A program made the translations under genes and the position numbers. Under the pieces are notes generated by a model, which was not told the DNA's origin, did no database searches, and was given only the letters and a program-made list of their open reading frames with translations. Shown piece after piece: positions 12,749 to 23,534 of a stretch of DNA of 64,000 bases (the first letter of the stretch is position 1; each line of letters opens with the position of its first letter). The DNA comes from Coccinella septempunctata (Eukaryota; Arthropoda; Insecta; Coleoptera; Coccinellidae): positions 34,189,345 through 34,253,344 of the forward strand of contig NC_058190.1 in NCBI RefSeq assembly GCF_907165205.1. Direction: 5' to 3'.

Positions 12749-12939
12749 TATCTACGTGTATTATGCAGCTGAGTTTATTATTTTCATATCTTCATTGGAT
12801 TCATTTGAATTCCTGCCTTAGTTATTGAGGAAAATTTATTGTAATTCCAGTGATATTCATAGTCGTGTACGAAAAAAGTCATGAATGGCAAAGACACACT
12901 ATACCCTACAACCCGTCAAACTTATAGTTAGCGCGAAAA

Positions 12940-13440
12940 AATAAACAATGAAGTCCAGTGCCGTTTCGGAAGGATCCAGCACCGGCGTAGATTCGTTTTT
13001 TGAACAGCCAGGCTGCCATTCTCGAGAATTAATGATTGTTCCTGAATAGCGAAGCACGCGACCTACCTCAAGTTTAAGATAAATGCGTATTTGATAGCGG
13101 CAGCCATGACTTGGACTTTAGAATTATGAAGTTGTTCGCCGAACGGAGTGGAGCGTGACAGAGGCTGGCGCCCATACGGCTTAAACGAATTATCGGAACC
13201 CAGAACTGTCCCCATAAAATTCCGATTTGGCCCCGTTCGGTACTACGCGGGGGGTTGCGATCGTCCCACGGATGACTGATGGGGATTTCCAAGGACTCCA
13301 AGGAGTAATCATCAGTTAGGGTGTAGCGTGTACGATGTATATGAGCCGAAGTTTTAGCAAGGGTTAGGATTAGTGCAACAGGGTTGGTACCATACAATTC
13401 GTCGTATAATATACGTACCTAGGAAAAACCCACTTAACCC
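12940..13440. other. GC-richer, unique island; possible conserved non-coding element or cryptic exon
   Basis: Base composition changes from AT-rich to mixed, with several CpG-containing stretches (TACTACGCGGGGGG, GCGATCGTCCCACGG). The longest frame is 107 codons on the minus strand (13074-13397) and matches no family I know. No transposon ends were seen. It stands out from its repeat-laden surroundings, but nothing decides between enhancer, promoter and exon. Confidence 0.3.
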
Positions 13441-13772
13441 TCAGTAAAAAAACCCTGTTTTGTCAGGTTCTTAGTGATTTGTGAGAATTAAAACTGTACA
13501 CAAAATAAACTGCAATATTTGATATTGAAGACACCACGTCGCTCTGCAAAATAAACTCAAGTTATAAATCAATTATCAATAAATTTGAAATGGAAAGAGG
13601 CAAAAGAAGGAAAATTTAACTTAATAAGTCAAATAGATCAAAGCCCTTAAAATAATATAGTGATCTGGCAATGTTTAGCAATATTTCTAAAAATGAGTGC
13701 ATGGTTTGAAGAAAAGGTTCAAATCAACTATTATTGGTAACACTTTATTTTCAAGCTGACACGTTTTGGCTG

Positions 13773-14390
13773 TACAGGGTGGGCAGAATTGGTTGTCTAC
13801 TGAGAGGATCTTGAGAACTATAAGAGCTAGAAAAAAATGGATCACACATTTCTTAGCTCTTTTTCAGAGAAACAAAGAATAGGGAAATTCGTAGCCTCCT
13901 ACTATTCTCCGTTTTTGAGATATTAGCAGAAATTGATTGAATTTTGGCGATTTCCAAAAGTTCTCATAATTTTTTTGTCTTTAAAGTTACAGAACTGAAA
14001 CTTGAACCTTCTTAGACACTTTCATCACACAGAATCTACTGGACAGAAGATTTCTTTCCAATTCAAAAATAACAAATTCAATAAAAGTTTGCATTTAAAA
14101 AAACGAAAGTTTGCCTAATGATTCGAAATGAAAAAATATTTTGAGCTCGTATTGGATTCTACGTGAAAAAGTGAAAGGTTCAAGTTTCAGATCTGTAACT
14201 TCAGAAGACAAAGAAGTTATGAGAACTTTTCGAAATCTCATTTTTTGCTAATAACTCAAAAACGAAGAATCGTAGGAGGCTACGGTTTTCACCATTCTTG
14301 GTTACTCTGGAAAAAAAAACGGAAATGTTTCATCTATCATATTTCTTCCAGCTCTTAAAGTTCTTGAGATCCCCTCACTAGACAACCTGT
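13773..14390. mobile_element. Palindromic TACAGGGTGGGCA element, subfamily 2
   Basis: The left arm TACAGGGTGGGCAGAATTGG, with GTTGTCTACTGAGAGGATCT and GAGAACTATAAGAGCT, recurs inverted at the right (AGCTCTTAAAGTTCTTGAGA, TAGACAACCTGTA). Arms of about 250 bp surround a short centre near 14100. The outermost ~15 bp of the right end are missing at the junction with the next element. Related copies are at 63544-63740 (left part) and about 50200-50460 (right part). No coding content. Confidence 0.7.
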
Positions 14391-15024
14391 ACAGGCTGGG
14401 CAAAATTTGTGATACCTGAACTACAACTTTTTCAACCCAAAGAGATAGAGGAAAATGCATGGCACATTACGGTCGTCATTTTTCGAGAAACTAATAATGC
14501 CAACAACTGCATTCCTCTAACTTCTTTTGTTTGCGAGTTATAGGTCAAAATTGAAATTTCAACTTTGTTCATTATCTCCGTTTCTGTTTGAGCTAGGATG
14601 TTGAAATGCAAACATTGTACAGACATTTTTCTGTTAGCAATTCAGTGGCTTACTATGATTTTTCCAACAGGTATATTTGCTGAGCTATAATTTAAAGATG
14701 TGTTTTTTCTTATGAAAACAGCAGTTTAAAATGACTTAGAAAGACTGAGGGCGATGTATAATACCTATATTTTTAAAACGGTCAAAACGGTGTCTGTATA
14801 ATATTTTCTTTTCGACTTCCTAGCGCAAAAAAAAAGGAGATAATTACCAAAATTGAAATCACGCAAATTTAAATTTTGGCCTTCAACTACAAAACAGAGG
14901 AAGATAGAGGAATGCAGTTGATGGCATTATTAGTTTCGCGACAAAAGACGACATGAATGGTACATTCATTTTCCTCTATCTCGTTGGTCACAAGTTGTAG
15001 TTCACGTATTTTGCCCACCCTGTA
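14390..15024. mobile_element. Palindromic TACAGGGTGGGCA element, subfamily 3, abutting the previous one
   Basis: It starts TACAGGCTGGGCAAAATTTG and ends CGTATTTTGCCCACCCTGTA. Inner inverted blocks include CTGAACTACAACTT with AAGTTGTAGTTCA, AGAGGAAAATGCAT with its inverse, and ATAATGCCAACAACTGCATT with AATGCAGTTGATGGCATTAT. A second copy is at 51791-52449. No transposase frame. Confidence 0.7.
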
Positions 15025-15670
15025 AAATAATTTTCAAAGCCATAACGAGAAGTGAAAATCATAAGAAATACTCATAATACACAATGATTAATTTCTGAAC
15101 TTCCATATAAAATAAAGCTTCAATCAAATAAGTCTTTTTGTCAAGAATAAAACCCTCCTTGAAAAGCCTGTAATATATAAATGAAGAACAAGTACAATTT
15201 AAATCAATATCAGACGTAAAACATTGAAAATTAGATCTATACACAGATAGAATGAAAACAAATCAAACAGAGAATAAAGCTTATGTGTTTGTTTGACGTT
15301 ACGACAAAGAGTGACAGTTGTTCATGATACTCGGTCCTGCTTATAGTACACAGATTTTGAACGTGTTTGGTCCTTCCGGCAGAACTTTCATCCATATACT
15401 AATGTGGCATTATCTTCTTTAACACAAGTGTAGGTACACCAAAAATGGATTTGACGTGGTTATCTGTCCTGGAGTCCATAGGGCGTTAATATTTCTGCTA
15501 CTTCTGCAGGCGTAAATGGTGTTGCAGTTTCCTCATTTTAATCTGTACCTAAATTCCTGACTTTTGTCCAGTGTCCACTTTACTGATTGGGGTCCTTATG
15601 CCTGACTATATTCTTGTAATGACACGGAAATACACAACCGTATCAATTCAGCATTACGGGCATGCTGAAC
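15025..15670. other. No gene recognised
   Basis: AT-rich sequence between a palindromic element and the LINE cluster. No domain or repeat end was identified. The last tens of bases before 15698 probably belong to the older LINE interrupted at 15699-17475. Confidence 0.4.
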
Positions 15671-15698
15671 TGAAAGTAAAAGGACAGAGTGTTTCAAA

Positions 15699-17475
15699 TT
15701 TTTTTTTTTTTTTTTTTGGTGTAGCAGGGGGAAAATCTGCAAGACAGACGAACCACCCTCATCTCCTGAGGGGGAACAGTGTGGGGTTTCTCACTCTCCT
15801 GAGCTCGAGACCCACTAAAAACCCTACTGCTTCTTGAATTTTGGTTCCGGGCATTTGCCTATAAGCCGTTCATCTCTTGGTCGGTTTTCTTCTCGCACAC
15901 TATCGTGCTGGGACTTATGTGTTTATCCTCTATTGGATTAACACTTTATTGAATTTTTCAATAAGTTTCTGTTGTTATTTTAATCTCTTTTTAATTGATC
16001 TCTTGGTCTCCTTCGGTAAATTCGCATTCTCCTTTTGTCTTCCTCTGGGTCGTAGTCCACTAGTCTCCTGAGTTCTTGATTCGGATGGTTTTTCGCTGTT
16101 TCGAATAATTTCTCTGCTTTTCTGTTCATGAATTTCGTTATGGTTTCCCATTTCAGGTCCTTATAAATCTGTCTATTCTTGACAAACCAAGGTGCATCTA
16201 TTGCACATCGTAGCAGCTTGTTTTCAGTGGTCTGAATTCTTTTGATATGGCTCTTTGCCGCGAAACCCCAGGCAACTGATCCATAAGTCAGTTGAGGCCT
16301 AGCAACGGCTTTGATTATCTTCAATTTTGTCTCTTTCGACATGTGGCTTCTTCTTCCTATCAGAGGATAGAGTCTATTCATCGCTGCTTTCGTTTTGTCG
16401 ATTGCTTGTTTGATATGACTTTTCCAGGTAAGTCCTTTGTCAAGCGTTATTCCTAAATATTTGGCTTCATTTTTCCAGTCGATTTCTTCGCCGTCAACAT
16501 CCAGTTTTGTTGTGGGTCGCAGTCTTCTCTTCTGTAGTAATATTGCTTGGCTCTTTTGTCCATTGAGCTTGATTTTCCACTTTATGCACCAGTCATTTGT
16601 TTCGTCAATCGACTCTTGTAGAACTCGTTCTATTATTTCAGGGTTTCGGTGTCGAGTTGCTATGCCTGTGTCGTCAGCATATAACGTTAGCATGGTTCTT
16701 GGATTTTTCGGAATATCGTGGATGTATATGTTGTACAGAAGTGGCCCAAGTACTGATCCTTGGGGTACTCCAGCCTCTATATCTCTTGTTGAGGAGCATT
16801 CTCCTCCCACTTTCACGTAAAATCTTCTATTTTTGAGATAATTCCTGATCAACTTGCATATTTTGATCGAATATCCAGCACATCTCATCTTATATATTAA
16901 TCCTTCATGCCATACTCTGTCGAATGCTCTGGCGACGTCTAGTAAAACAAGACCTGTAGCTTGTTTATTTTGGAATCCCTCTGTTATGAACTCTGTGAGC
17001 CTTGATAATTGTTGTTCTGTTGAATGCTCTCTTCTGAATCCGAACTGTTCTGGTGGAATTAGTTCCAGATTTTCGGTTTCCTCATTTAGCCCCTTGGCGA
17101 TAATTCTTTCTACTACTTTTCCTAAAGCCGACAGTAGACTTATCGGTCTGTAGTTTTGTGGAAACTTCTTCTCTTTGAATGGTTTATTGAATACTATGAC
17201 TTCTGCTGTTTTCCATTGTTCTGGGTAGTGTTCTGTCCTCATAATTCCATTCGCGATATTTGTTAGAGCGGCTATACCTTTTCTAGGTAATTTCTTCAAC
17301 ATAACATTAGTTATTTTATCGCTTCCAGGAGCTTTCCTCTTCTTCAAACTTCTAATTATTTCCCTGATTTCATTTGGCGATGTTGGCTTGTCTATTTCAG
17401 CAGTCGCTGGTAATTCATTCATTTCTTCATCATTTTCTTCAACCAGTTCTTCCAAATCTTCATTAGTTCTTCATT
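15699..17475 (-). mobile_element. 5'-truncated Jockey-like non-LTR retrotransposon (LINE)
   Basis: It reads on the minus strand and ends in a poly(A) tail, seen as an 18-20 base T run at 15699-15718. The 11-bp target duplication AGTGTTTCAAA occurs at 15688-15698 and 17476-17486. The 5' part (gag-like ORF1 and APE endonuclease) is missing, the usual result of incomplete reverse transcription. The 3' UTR is about 260 bp. It is inserted inside the coding remnant of another LINE, which resumes at 17476. Confidence 0.9.
15980..17455 (-). CDS. Reverse transcriptase, Jockey-like LINE ORF2, N-terminally truncated
   Basis: An open frame of about 490 residues encodes a complete reverse-transcriptase domain. 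KRKAPGSDKI and NYRPISLLS lie in the N-terminal fingers, LLDVARAFDRVWH contains the first catalytic Asp (near residue 175), GVPQGSVLGPLLY follows, then LTLYADDTGIA with the catalytic YADD (near residue 265), and KYLGITLDKGLTWKSHI in the thumb. The C-terminal region (PQLTYGSVAWG..., IQTTENKLLRCAIDAPWFVKN) is typical of Jockey ORF2. The frame opens at the insertion boundary without a true ATG, and the upstream endonuclease is absent. It would act in target-primed reverse transcription if complete, but this copy cannot move itself. No internal stop is seen, which suggests a fairly recent insertion. Confidence 0.88.
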   Translation of the reverse strand: MEELVEENDEEMNELPATAEIDKPTSPNEIREIIRSLKKRKAPGSDKITNVMLKKLPRKGIAALTNIANGIMRTEHYPEQWKTAEVIVFNKPFKEKKFPQNYRPISLLSALGKVVERIIAKGLNEETENLELIPPEQFGFRREHSTEQQLSRLTEFITEGFQNKQATGLVLLDVARAFDRVWHEGLIYKMRCAGYSIKICKLIRNYLKNRRFYVKVGGECSSTRDIEAGVPQGSVLGPLLYNIYIHDIPKNPRTMLTLYADDTGIATRHRNPEIIERVLQESIDETNDWCIKWKIKLNGQKSQAILLQKRRLRPTTKLDVDGEEIDWKNEAKYLGITLDKGLTWKSHIKQAIDKTKAAMNRLYPLIGRRSHMSKETKLKIIKAVARPQLTYGSVAWGFAAKSHIKRIQTTENKLLRCAIDAPWFVKNRQIYKDLKWETITKFMNRKAEKLFETAKNHPNQELRRLVDYDPEEDKRRMRIYRRRPRDQLKRD

Positions 17476-17955
17476 AGTGTTTCAAAATCACGACCTCAAT
17501 CTGAAGACCCAGCCAGCTGTTTACAAAGCAGTGCTCCTCCCAACGCTTCTTTACGGAAGCGAAAGCTGGACGCCCTACAGGCGACATATTAAACAGCTTG
17601 AACAAACGCAACAACGTCATCTAAGAAAAATAATGCACATCAGATGTTTCCACAAATTTTCAAATGCAGAAGTCTTGCAACGCGCGAGTTGTATAACAAT
17701 TGAGACTCAAGTAACGAGAGCCCGACTCAGATAGAGCGGCCACATTCTGAGGATGCAAGACACAAGATTCCCCAAAATAACTCTGTATGGCGAATTCACA
17801 GAGGGAGCTCGGAAACCAAGACGCCAGTGTAAGCGGCTTAAGGATATACTGCATCAATCTCTAAAATCAGTTAATGCCAATGCCAATGCCAACTTGAAAC
17901 AACTAGCTTTAGACAGATCACACTGCAGGTCTTTGGTCCACAGTTATAATGGAGA
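17476..17955 (+). pseudogene. C-terminal reverse-transcriptase fossil of an older LINE
   Basis: The plus-strand reading FQNHDLNLKTQPAVYKAVLL, then PTLLYGSESWTPY, IKQLEQTQQRHLRKIM, then SGHILRMQDTRFPK, LYGEF and LALDRS is the standard thumb and C-terminal tail of a LINE reverse transcriptase. An in-frame TAG at 17732-17734 sits where this family usually has Trp (LR-W-SGH). Near 17875 the unit AATGCC is repeated three times. The 5' continuation lies left of 15698, split off by the Jockey-like insertion. No catalytic core remains here. Confidence 0.8.
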
Positions 17956-17959
17956 CTCG

Positions 17960-18975
17960 AGAATGATAATGGTGATGGTGTTCTATCATACTAGATGTTT
18001 TTTGTGTTTCTGAAAATATCCAGTCCATATCCCTTATGTAGGCAACTAAATTGATAATCAGAAAATTTTCATATCAAAATAGCCATTTGTGAGCAGACTG
18101 CTTCAGTCAAAACTCATAAAAATATCTAGGAGTACATTGAAGTAATTTTAAAGAACTAAGGATTCACATCCTCAAAGATCAGCATATTATTTTTAAACAG
18201 TCTGTCCAAAAATAGATTGAAAATATACTGTTAAATCTTCGTATGAGTTTTCTCGAAGTAGGTAAATACCATTTTTCCATTCATACGAAAATATTCAGAA
18301 AACCGTTATTCCACCAAGTCTTAAACCTTGAGATACAACCACCATGCTAATCGATAGACTTGACACCCGGAAAATATGTCATTGCATAATAACAAATTCG
18401 TGTTATTTAATTACAATCCACGGTACGCCAAGTATGAATATGCAACATTGTATTACAGAAATCAACATGAAACATCAATAAAATAAATAAGTTTTAAAAC
18501 CTCCTCATACCTTTTCCGAACAGTCTCATGGATACTGGCATACCTCGTATTCAGTTAAATGGAAATTTATGTGCTCGTTCAAAAATAGTGGCGACAAACA
18601 CAGCTCCATTGCCTGTTTGGTATGGTGAATTCTGGTTTCAATTATACATAATATCCTAGTTCCTGGAACAACTATATCCTGCTCCTTACTCGGGTTCACA
18701 AGCTATTAAACAAGAAACTAACTTCGATTGTAATGATAACTTGTGGAAAAACATCCATTCCCTTATCGATCAATGAGGAATGGATATATTCTACCTACAC
18801 TTCCTAGGAATCACGAATGAGTCGACAGAATGGATTTTTATAACCCGTGTTGGATGGAGTCAAAGGTTACTTATTGATGGCTCAAAAGTATCTCTGTGAA
18901 TTTTAATGGTAATGGAGATTTGTGAATAACGGATTGATACACTAACAGAATTGTAGTTGGTTGAAAAGATACATA
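17960..18975. other. No gene recognised
   Basis: AT-rich, no frame above 60 codons with recognisable content, no clear repeat ends. Confidence 0.45.
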
Positions 18976-19570
18976 TACGGGGTGTAAATTAATAGTTGCG
19001 AAAAAAGTAGGAGGTGAGTCCTGTCAAAAAATTGTTTGGATCTTTCAAATATTTTTATTTTCAAAGCAGCCCTGCTTAGATATAGCTCCCTAAAGTTGAA
19101 AAGCAATTTAAAATTTTTTCTTACAAACCGAAAACTGACAGAAATGGAATTGAGCAGACATTCTACGAGAGCGAAAAGACAATAAAAAATTGTCGTGTTC
19201 TCCTATAACTGCAAGGCGTAGAAAAAGGGGAAGGCCACCCCTAAAATTTTTTTCGTGGAAAACTTTCTTCTGCATTCATGTACTAGGTACTATTTCATGT
19301 CGAAATTTTATGAAATCAAATTTGTCCCAACTTTGAAAAAAACAAATTTCTTGAATTTAGCTAAATGTTTCCAGAATTGTGAAGAATGAAGAGGATGGCA
19401 TAGAATGGGAGAATTTTCTTCTTTACCTACTTTATTTTAGGGTGAACGAACGCAAAAAGTTACTATAGTCTTAAGGTCTTTCGATTAATGTGTCATCGTA
19501 GAATAAGTTCCAGAAAATTAATTTTTCTATTTTTCATTTGATGTGTCCTATATATTGTGAATGTCTTCAG
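18976..19570. repeat. Diverged TACAGGGTG-type element, related to subfamily 4
   Basis: It starts TACGGGGTGTAAATTAATAG. It shares with 53108-53821 the blocks GGATCTTTCAAAT, AGATATAGCTCCCT, and a central CCTATAACTGCAAGG...GTAGAAAAAGG (CCCTATGGTTGTAAGG... at 53.3 kb). The right end is uncertain, and the palindromic arms are badly eroded. Confidence 0.4.
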
Positions 19571-19779
19571 GGATCAATAAATATATTTTTTTATATCAAA
19601 GAATTAAAGATCAACAACCATAAATATGAACCAGTTGTCCTTTCAATTATTTTGACTTCCATTTATGCAAGATGATTTTTGTTAAAGAATTCAGAATTTT
19701 TGAAATTATTCATAAATTTTTCAAAGATACCCATCACCACTACATCGGATGTATTTCATGCTTCAGTTGATTTTTTCGA

Positions 19780-20165
19780 CTTCAACAACTGATATATAAT
19801 GTCTCCAACTTTTAGCCAAAGAATATAACTAACATTAACTTTAAGTCTCTGCATATGTCAATAATTAAATTTTTTTCCATAGCAAAAATGAATATATTTA
19901 TATATTCAAAAACTTATTATTTCCATACTAACTAAGATTAAGTTCACCACATATTTTCGAATCCATATTTTCCGAAATAAATTCACATTGTGATAAAATT
20001 CTGCGTAGAATGGACAAGACATTGCTGATTTAAAACCCAAAAATATTTTGACAAGCGTCATTACCACACATTTCCGTACTATACAGTGTGGAATGCGTCA
20101 AATTTCCATGGCCAACCGAGTGCTTTTATGAAAGTAATTCGAGTATAGTATAGGCGTATGTCATA
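19780..20165 (+). repeat. Uncharacterised dispersed ~400-bp repeat, copy 1
   Basis: It shares a collinear series of blocks with 22235-22612 and 37015-37450: CAACTT..TTAGC.AAAGAA, AATATATTTA, TTTTCGAAT, ACCCAAAAAT.TTTTGAC.AG, GTGGAAT(G)TGTCAAATTTCC, ATGGCCAACCGAGTGC and GAGTATA. No inverted ends, poly(A) or coding content were seen. Confidence 0.65.
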
Positions 20166-21830
20166 TTGACATCATAGAAGAAAAATAGTAAAACATTTTC
20201 CGATACCCTCCTGGGTCCCACAGAACAAACACTCAATTTCATTTCTGTCCAGTGTTTTTGTTTCTAAGAACAAAATTAAAAATTGCTTCTCAGGTGCCAT
20301 CTTTAGGGCCTTATAAGATAGACGCACATTATTTTTGTACAAGAAATAATCTCCTAGACTATTTATTTACACTCTAAAATATTATATATCATAAGGCAAG
20401 GTATTTCTGTATATCTATTCCGCTCTACGATGCAACGAAAAAACGTCAAAAATGCATTTCTTGTATTGAAATGAGACATAACAACATGATTCGGAGACAA
20501 CTGTAAGAAAAAAGTTTATTTTGCCAATAAAAAGTAGTTCAGTATATCTTAGATCTATGAATTGAAAAAAAATAAAATTCTTAAAATTCCCTTTGATTTT
20601 GTATAATCAGAAGTTGTGAAAAGTCGAACTAGAATTTATGTTTATAATGGAGTTTTCTTCTTGGAATTCAAACATGTAACTGTGAAAAAATCGATGTCAC
20701 CCAAAGTTTTTTTTTTAATTCAATGGTCAACTGAATAGATTACTTCAACTTAGATGTTTCCATACTAAGAAGTAGTTTTGTAAAATGTTTACATAGCAAT
20801 CGAAATAAAAAGTTTCCTTCGTCTCACTCTTTATTCAATTCCATACCTATTTGAAAATCAAGAGGGTAGTCTATGTCCTCCTTTATCTCAGAATCATTCT
20901 TTCCTTATGCAATATATTCTGCGGAACGGATAAAGATAAATCTCTTCTTGGCTGGCTCCGCTTCAATTTAACTTCGAACTTAGTTAAATTGAATCTTCTT
21001 GGGAATATTTAAAATCTATGTGCTTTCCGTATTTGAAACTGGAAGTTTATTCTGTACTTTGGCAGAATGCAATTTCCATGGATCGATAGTGTTCAATAGT
21101 ATGCAATTATGTTGATGCAAAGTATGATATTTCCACGGGTATTTCGAAAAACTGTTTTGTAACTCTATGTATTTGAGATTTGCAAATGGACTCTCTAATT
21201 GAGATCTTGCTACTGTACAATATACGATAAAAACATAATCCTAAAAAACTAGACAATAAAATTATGTGGCATCAAGAAAACTTCAAGTTCTTTAGTGATA
21301 TCCAACGGACTACATCGAACACTGAATAAGGGAATAACTAACTTTGTTGGAAAAATCAAACGACCTTTACAAACACCAATAAAAGAGCACCATGAATTAG
21401 CTCAATAGAGATAAGCCGAAGAATTGAAAATTGGAACTTTTCCAACCACGATACTGTAGGATCAAGTGGGATGCTGTGTTTCCTATAATATCAAAGGAGG
21501 GAAGACGAAATCGAAAAAAAAAAAACATGCAGCTTTAAACATAACATAACTCACAATTATTCCATTGGACCATTAGTGTACCATCTATCACTCAAAGACG
21601 TTTGAATGTTCTCCAGTAATCAGAACATTTTTGAGGAATCCAAAATCAAATTCGAATAAACTTCAACACAGTCAGACCGCAGAAAGATTAAAAATATATT
21701 TATTTTTTCCAAATAAAAAAGGTTTGATTGAATAATCAAGATCATAGAAAAGGCCTAGACAACAGCTAGATATATAACATACACTGTTCTTTTTCAAGGC
21801 TTTCGAAATCTTCAATCGAAAGATAAAGAA
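20166..21830. other. No gene recognised
   Basis: AT-rich sequence with short frames only and no recognised transposon ends. Confidence 0.45.
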
Positions 21831-21833
21831 ACA

Positions 21834-22118
21834 GTGCTAATTCGAAACGTCGACATGAAGAAATTTGTTGTCCGATTCCTGACATTTGTGTTATATTATT
21901 TCAATACAATGGACGAAGAGAATCATAAAGTTTATGAGGAAGTTTTTCAGGATCGGCTTGTTAGCCTCATTACCGACTATGAATTTCCTCCAAGATCATG
22001 TGATCTTACACCATTCGATTTTTTCCTACGGGCTCATTTGAGGAATTCCATTTTTCAAATAAAAAAATTATTTGAACCTCGAAGAAGGACGAACGAAAGC
22101 AAAATTTCATGTGAATAA
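21834..22118 (+). pseudogene. IS630/Tc1/mariner-type (DDE_3) transposase fragment
   Basis: Within a 94-codon frame, the stretch DRLVSLITDYEFPPRSCDL followed by TPFDFFLRAHLRNSIFQ matches the end of DDE_3 transposases common in insects, where a PPRS-x-DLTP-x-DFFLWGY-like motif carries the last catalytic acidic residue. The typical Trp-Gly after FFL is changed to RAH, and no earlier catalytic motif is present. It is a fossil. The next ~120 bp downstream runs into the dispersed repeat at 22235. Confidence 0.6.
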
Positions 22119-22234
22119 AAGCATGTCTTTGCAGCCAAGATTACTTTCTTGCGATAATGTTTGCAATATAAATCTTTGGATGAAAATATCAGATTTGTGT
22201 TTCTTGCCAAAACTTGGATTTACCAAAATGGTTC

Positions 22235-22612
22235 CACTGTTCGTCAACAACTAATGTAACCTCTTCAAGCTTTAGCTGAAGAAGATAACCAACATCAACT
22301 CTTATTATGTGTCACTAAATAAATTTGCACCCATTGCGAAAATCAATATATTTAAAGACTGATCTGTTGTACTTTCCATGCATATAATTAGATAAGGAAT
22401 CCCTTCAACCAGTTTGTATAAACGTTTGTTATGTTGATCGAATATTTTCGAATTAATTTATTTTTGGAAGGAAATATGTAATTACCGAGACCCAAAAATG
22501 TTTTGACAAGGGTCATAACCCCACATTTTCTTACTATATAGAGTGGAATGTGTCAAATTTCCATGACCTACCGAGTGCTAAGATAAAAGTGAATGGAGTA
22601 TACCTTCAAAAT
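22235..22612 (+). repeat. Uncharacterised dispersed ~400-bp repeat, copy 2
   Basis: Same block order as 19780-20165 and 37015-37450: CAACAACTAATGT, CTTTAGCTGAAGAAG, AATATATTTAAAGACTGATC, GTTTGTATAAACGTT, ACCCAAAAATGTTTTGACAA, GTGGAATGTGTCAAATTTCC, CCGAGTGC, GTGAATGGAGTATAC. It is closer to copy 3 than to copy 1 in the middle part. Confidence 0.65.
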
Positions 22613-22907
22613 TCCATAGTCTACTTGGGGACGAATGTTTTTGAATGCACGTTTCAAAATAGACTAATTGAGGTGCATTGAGAGGTCAACTCAAATAATT
22701 ATAATATCAATATTTAATCATTAATAAATCATAGTGACATAATACTCTATAGCTTATTTCATGTAATTTGAAAGATAAATAAAAATTCCAGATGTGTCGA
22801 AACTGAAATGAATAATGAGAAAAATGGTGAATAGAACATCGTACAATTAGAATAAGGGGTTATGGGAATGGATGAAAAAATTTTCTGATCTTCTCTTTTA
22901 TTCCATC

Positions 22908-22947
22908 AGTCGACGTTTCGGTCCAGGTATGGACCTTCCTCAGGACT
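22908..22947 (-). ncRNA. Hammerhead ribozyme motif, Penelope 3' arm
   Basis: On the minus strand: AGTC (stem I), CTGAGGA core, a single extra A, GGTCC-ATACCT-GGACC (stem II), GAAAC, GTC (cleavage triplet), GACT (stem I partner). Stem III is only the self-complementary ACGT made by GAAAC-GTC. Such minimal stem III is best stabilised in a dimer (double hammerhead), as known for Penelope-like elements. It is in sense with the endonuclease frame. Confidence 0.7.
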
Positions 22948-23211
22948 CTAAAATTACATTAAAATGGTAACAAATCTCACATGGACAAAAAAACTCACCG
23001 GAAAACAGAGAGTTATTAGATAACAAATTTAACATCGGTTGACAGAACTAAAATCAAAACAAGCAGGCATCAACTAATATGAGCGAAAAAGTCTAAAATC
23101 GACACAATTGTTCTTCTATTCAATAATCGTCCAAAAATCCTTTTTTTAGTCACGTCAAATACATTAATCAATGTCAAAAGCCACAGAATACAATACACAA
23201 AAACACAATTT

Positions 23212-23484
23212 TTAGGTTGACACAATGACGTCTGAAACCACAGAGCTCCCATCATTCCCTGGCCTCAGTACTCCTCTCTCCCCGGACAGCTGGTCAATAC
23301 TTAGTAAAAATGCATAAATATTGCTAATCCCTTCGATGTCCCTTCTGTAATTCATCGAATTACTATGTCGTTTAATGTGACACATCTCCAAAAAGGTCCG
23401 TTTCTTGAGATTGTTTTCACATTCCAACACTTTCGCTGAGTTGTAATTCATTTGATGGCCACTACTTCTCACATGTTCTGCCAT
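23212..23484 (-). pseudogene. GIY-YIG endonuclease C-terminal fragment of a Penelope-like element
   Basis: The 90-residue frame begins MAEHVRSSGHQMNY and continues with SAKVLECENNLKKRTFLEM, CHIKRHSNSMNYRRDIEGIS and NIYAFLL. This is the order seen at the end of Penelope-type GIY-YIG nucleases: an H-x-SGH turn, a K-V/I-L strand, a KR...E helix holding the conserved Glu, an I-x-N segment and a D...Y..LL ending. The GIY-YIG signature itself and the reverse transcriptase upstream are missing. In full elements the nuclease nicks the target to prime reverse transcription. The Met is inside the domain, so it is not a natural start. Confidence 0.75.
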
Positions 23485-23494
23485 GTAATTTTAG

Positions 23495-23534
23495 AGTCCT
23501 GAGGAAGGTCCATACCTGGACCGAAACGTCGACT
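23495..23534 (+). ncRNA. Hammerhead ribozyme motif, Penelope 5' (inverted) arm
   Basis: The exact inverse copy of the motif at 22908-22947, with the same AGTC, CTGAGGA, 5-bp stem II, GAAAC, GTC and GACT. It lies on the strand opposite to the endonuclease frame, so a transcript of the element would carry it in antisense. Confidence 0.7.
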
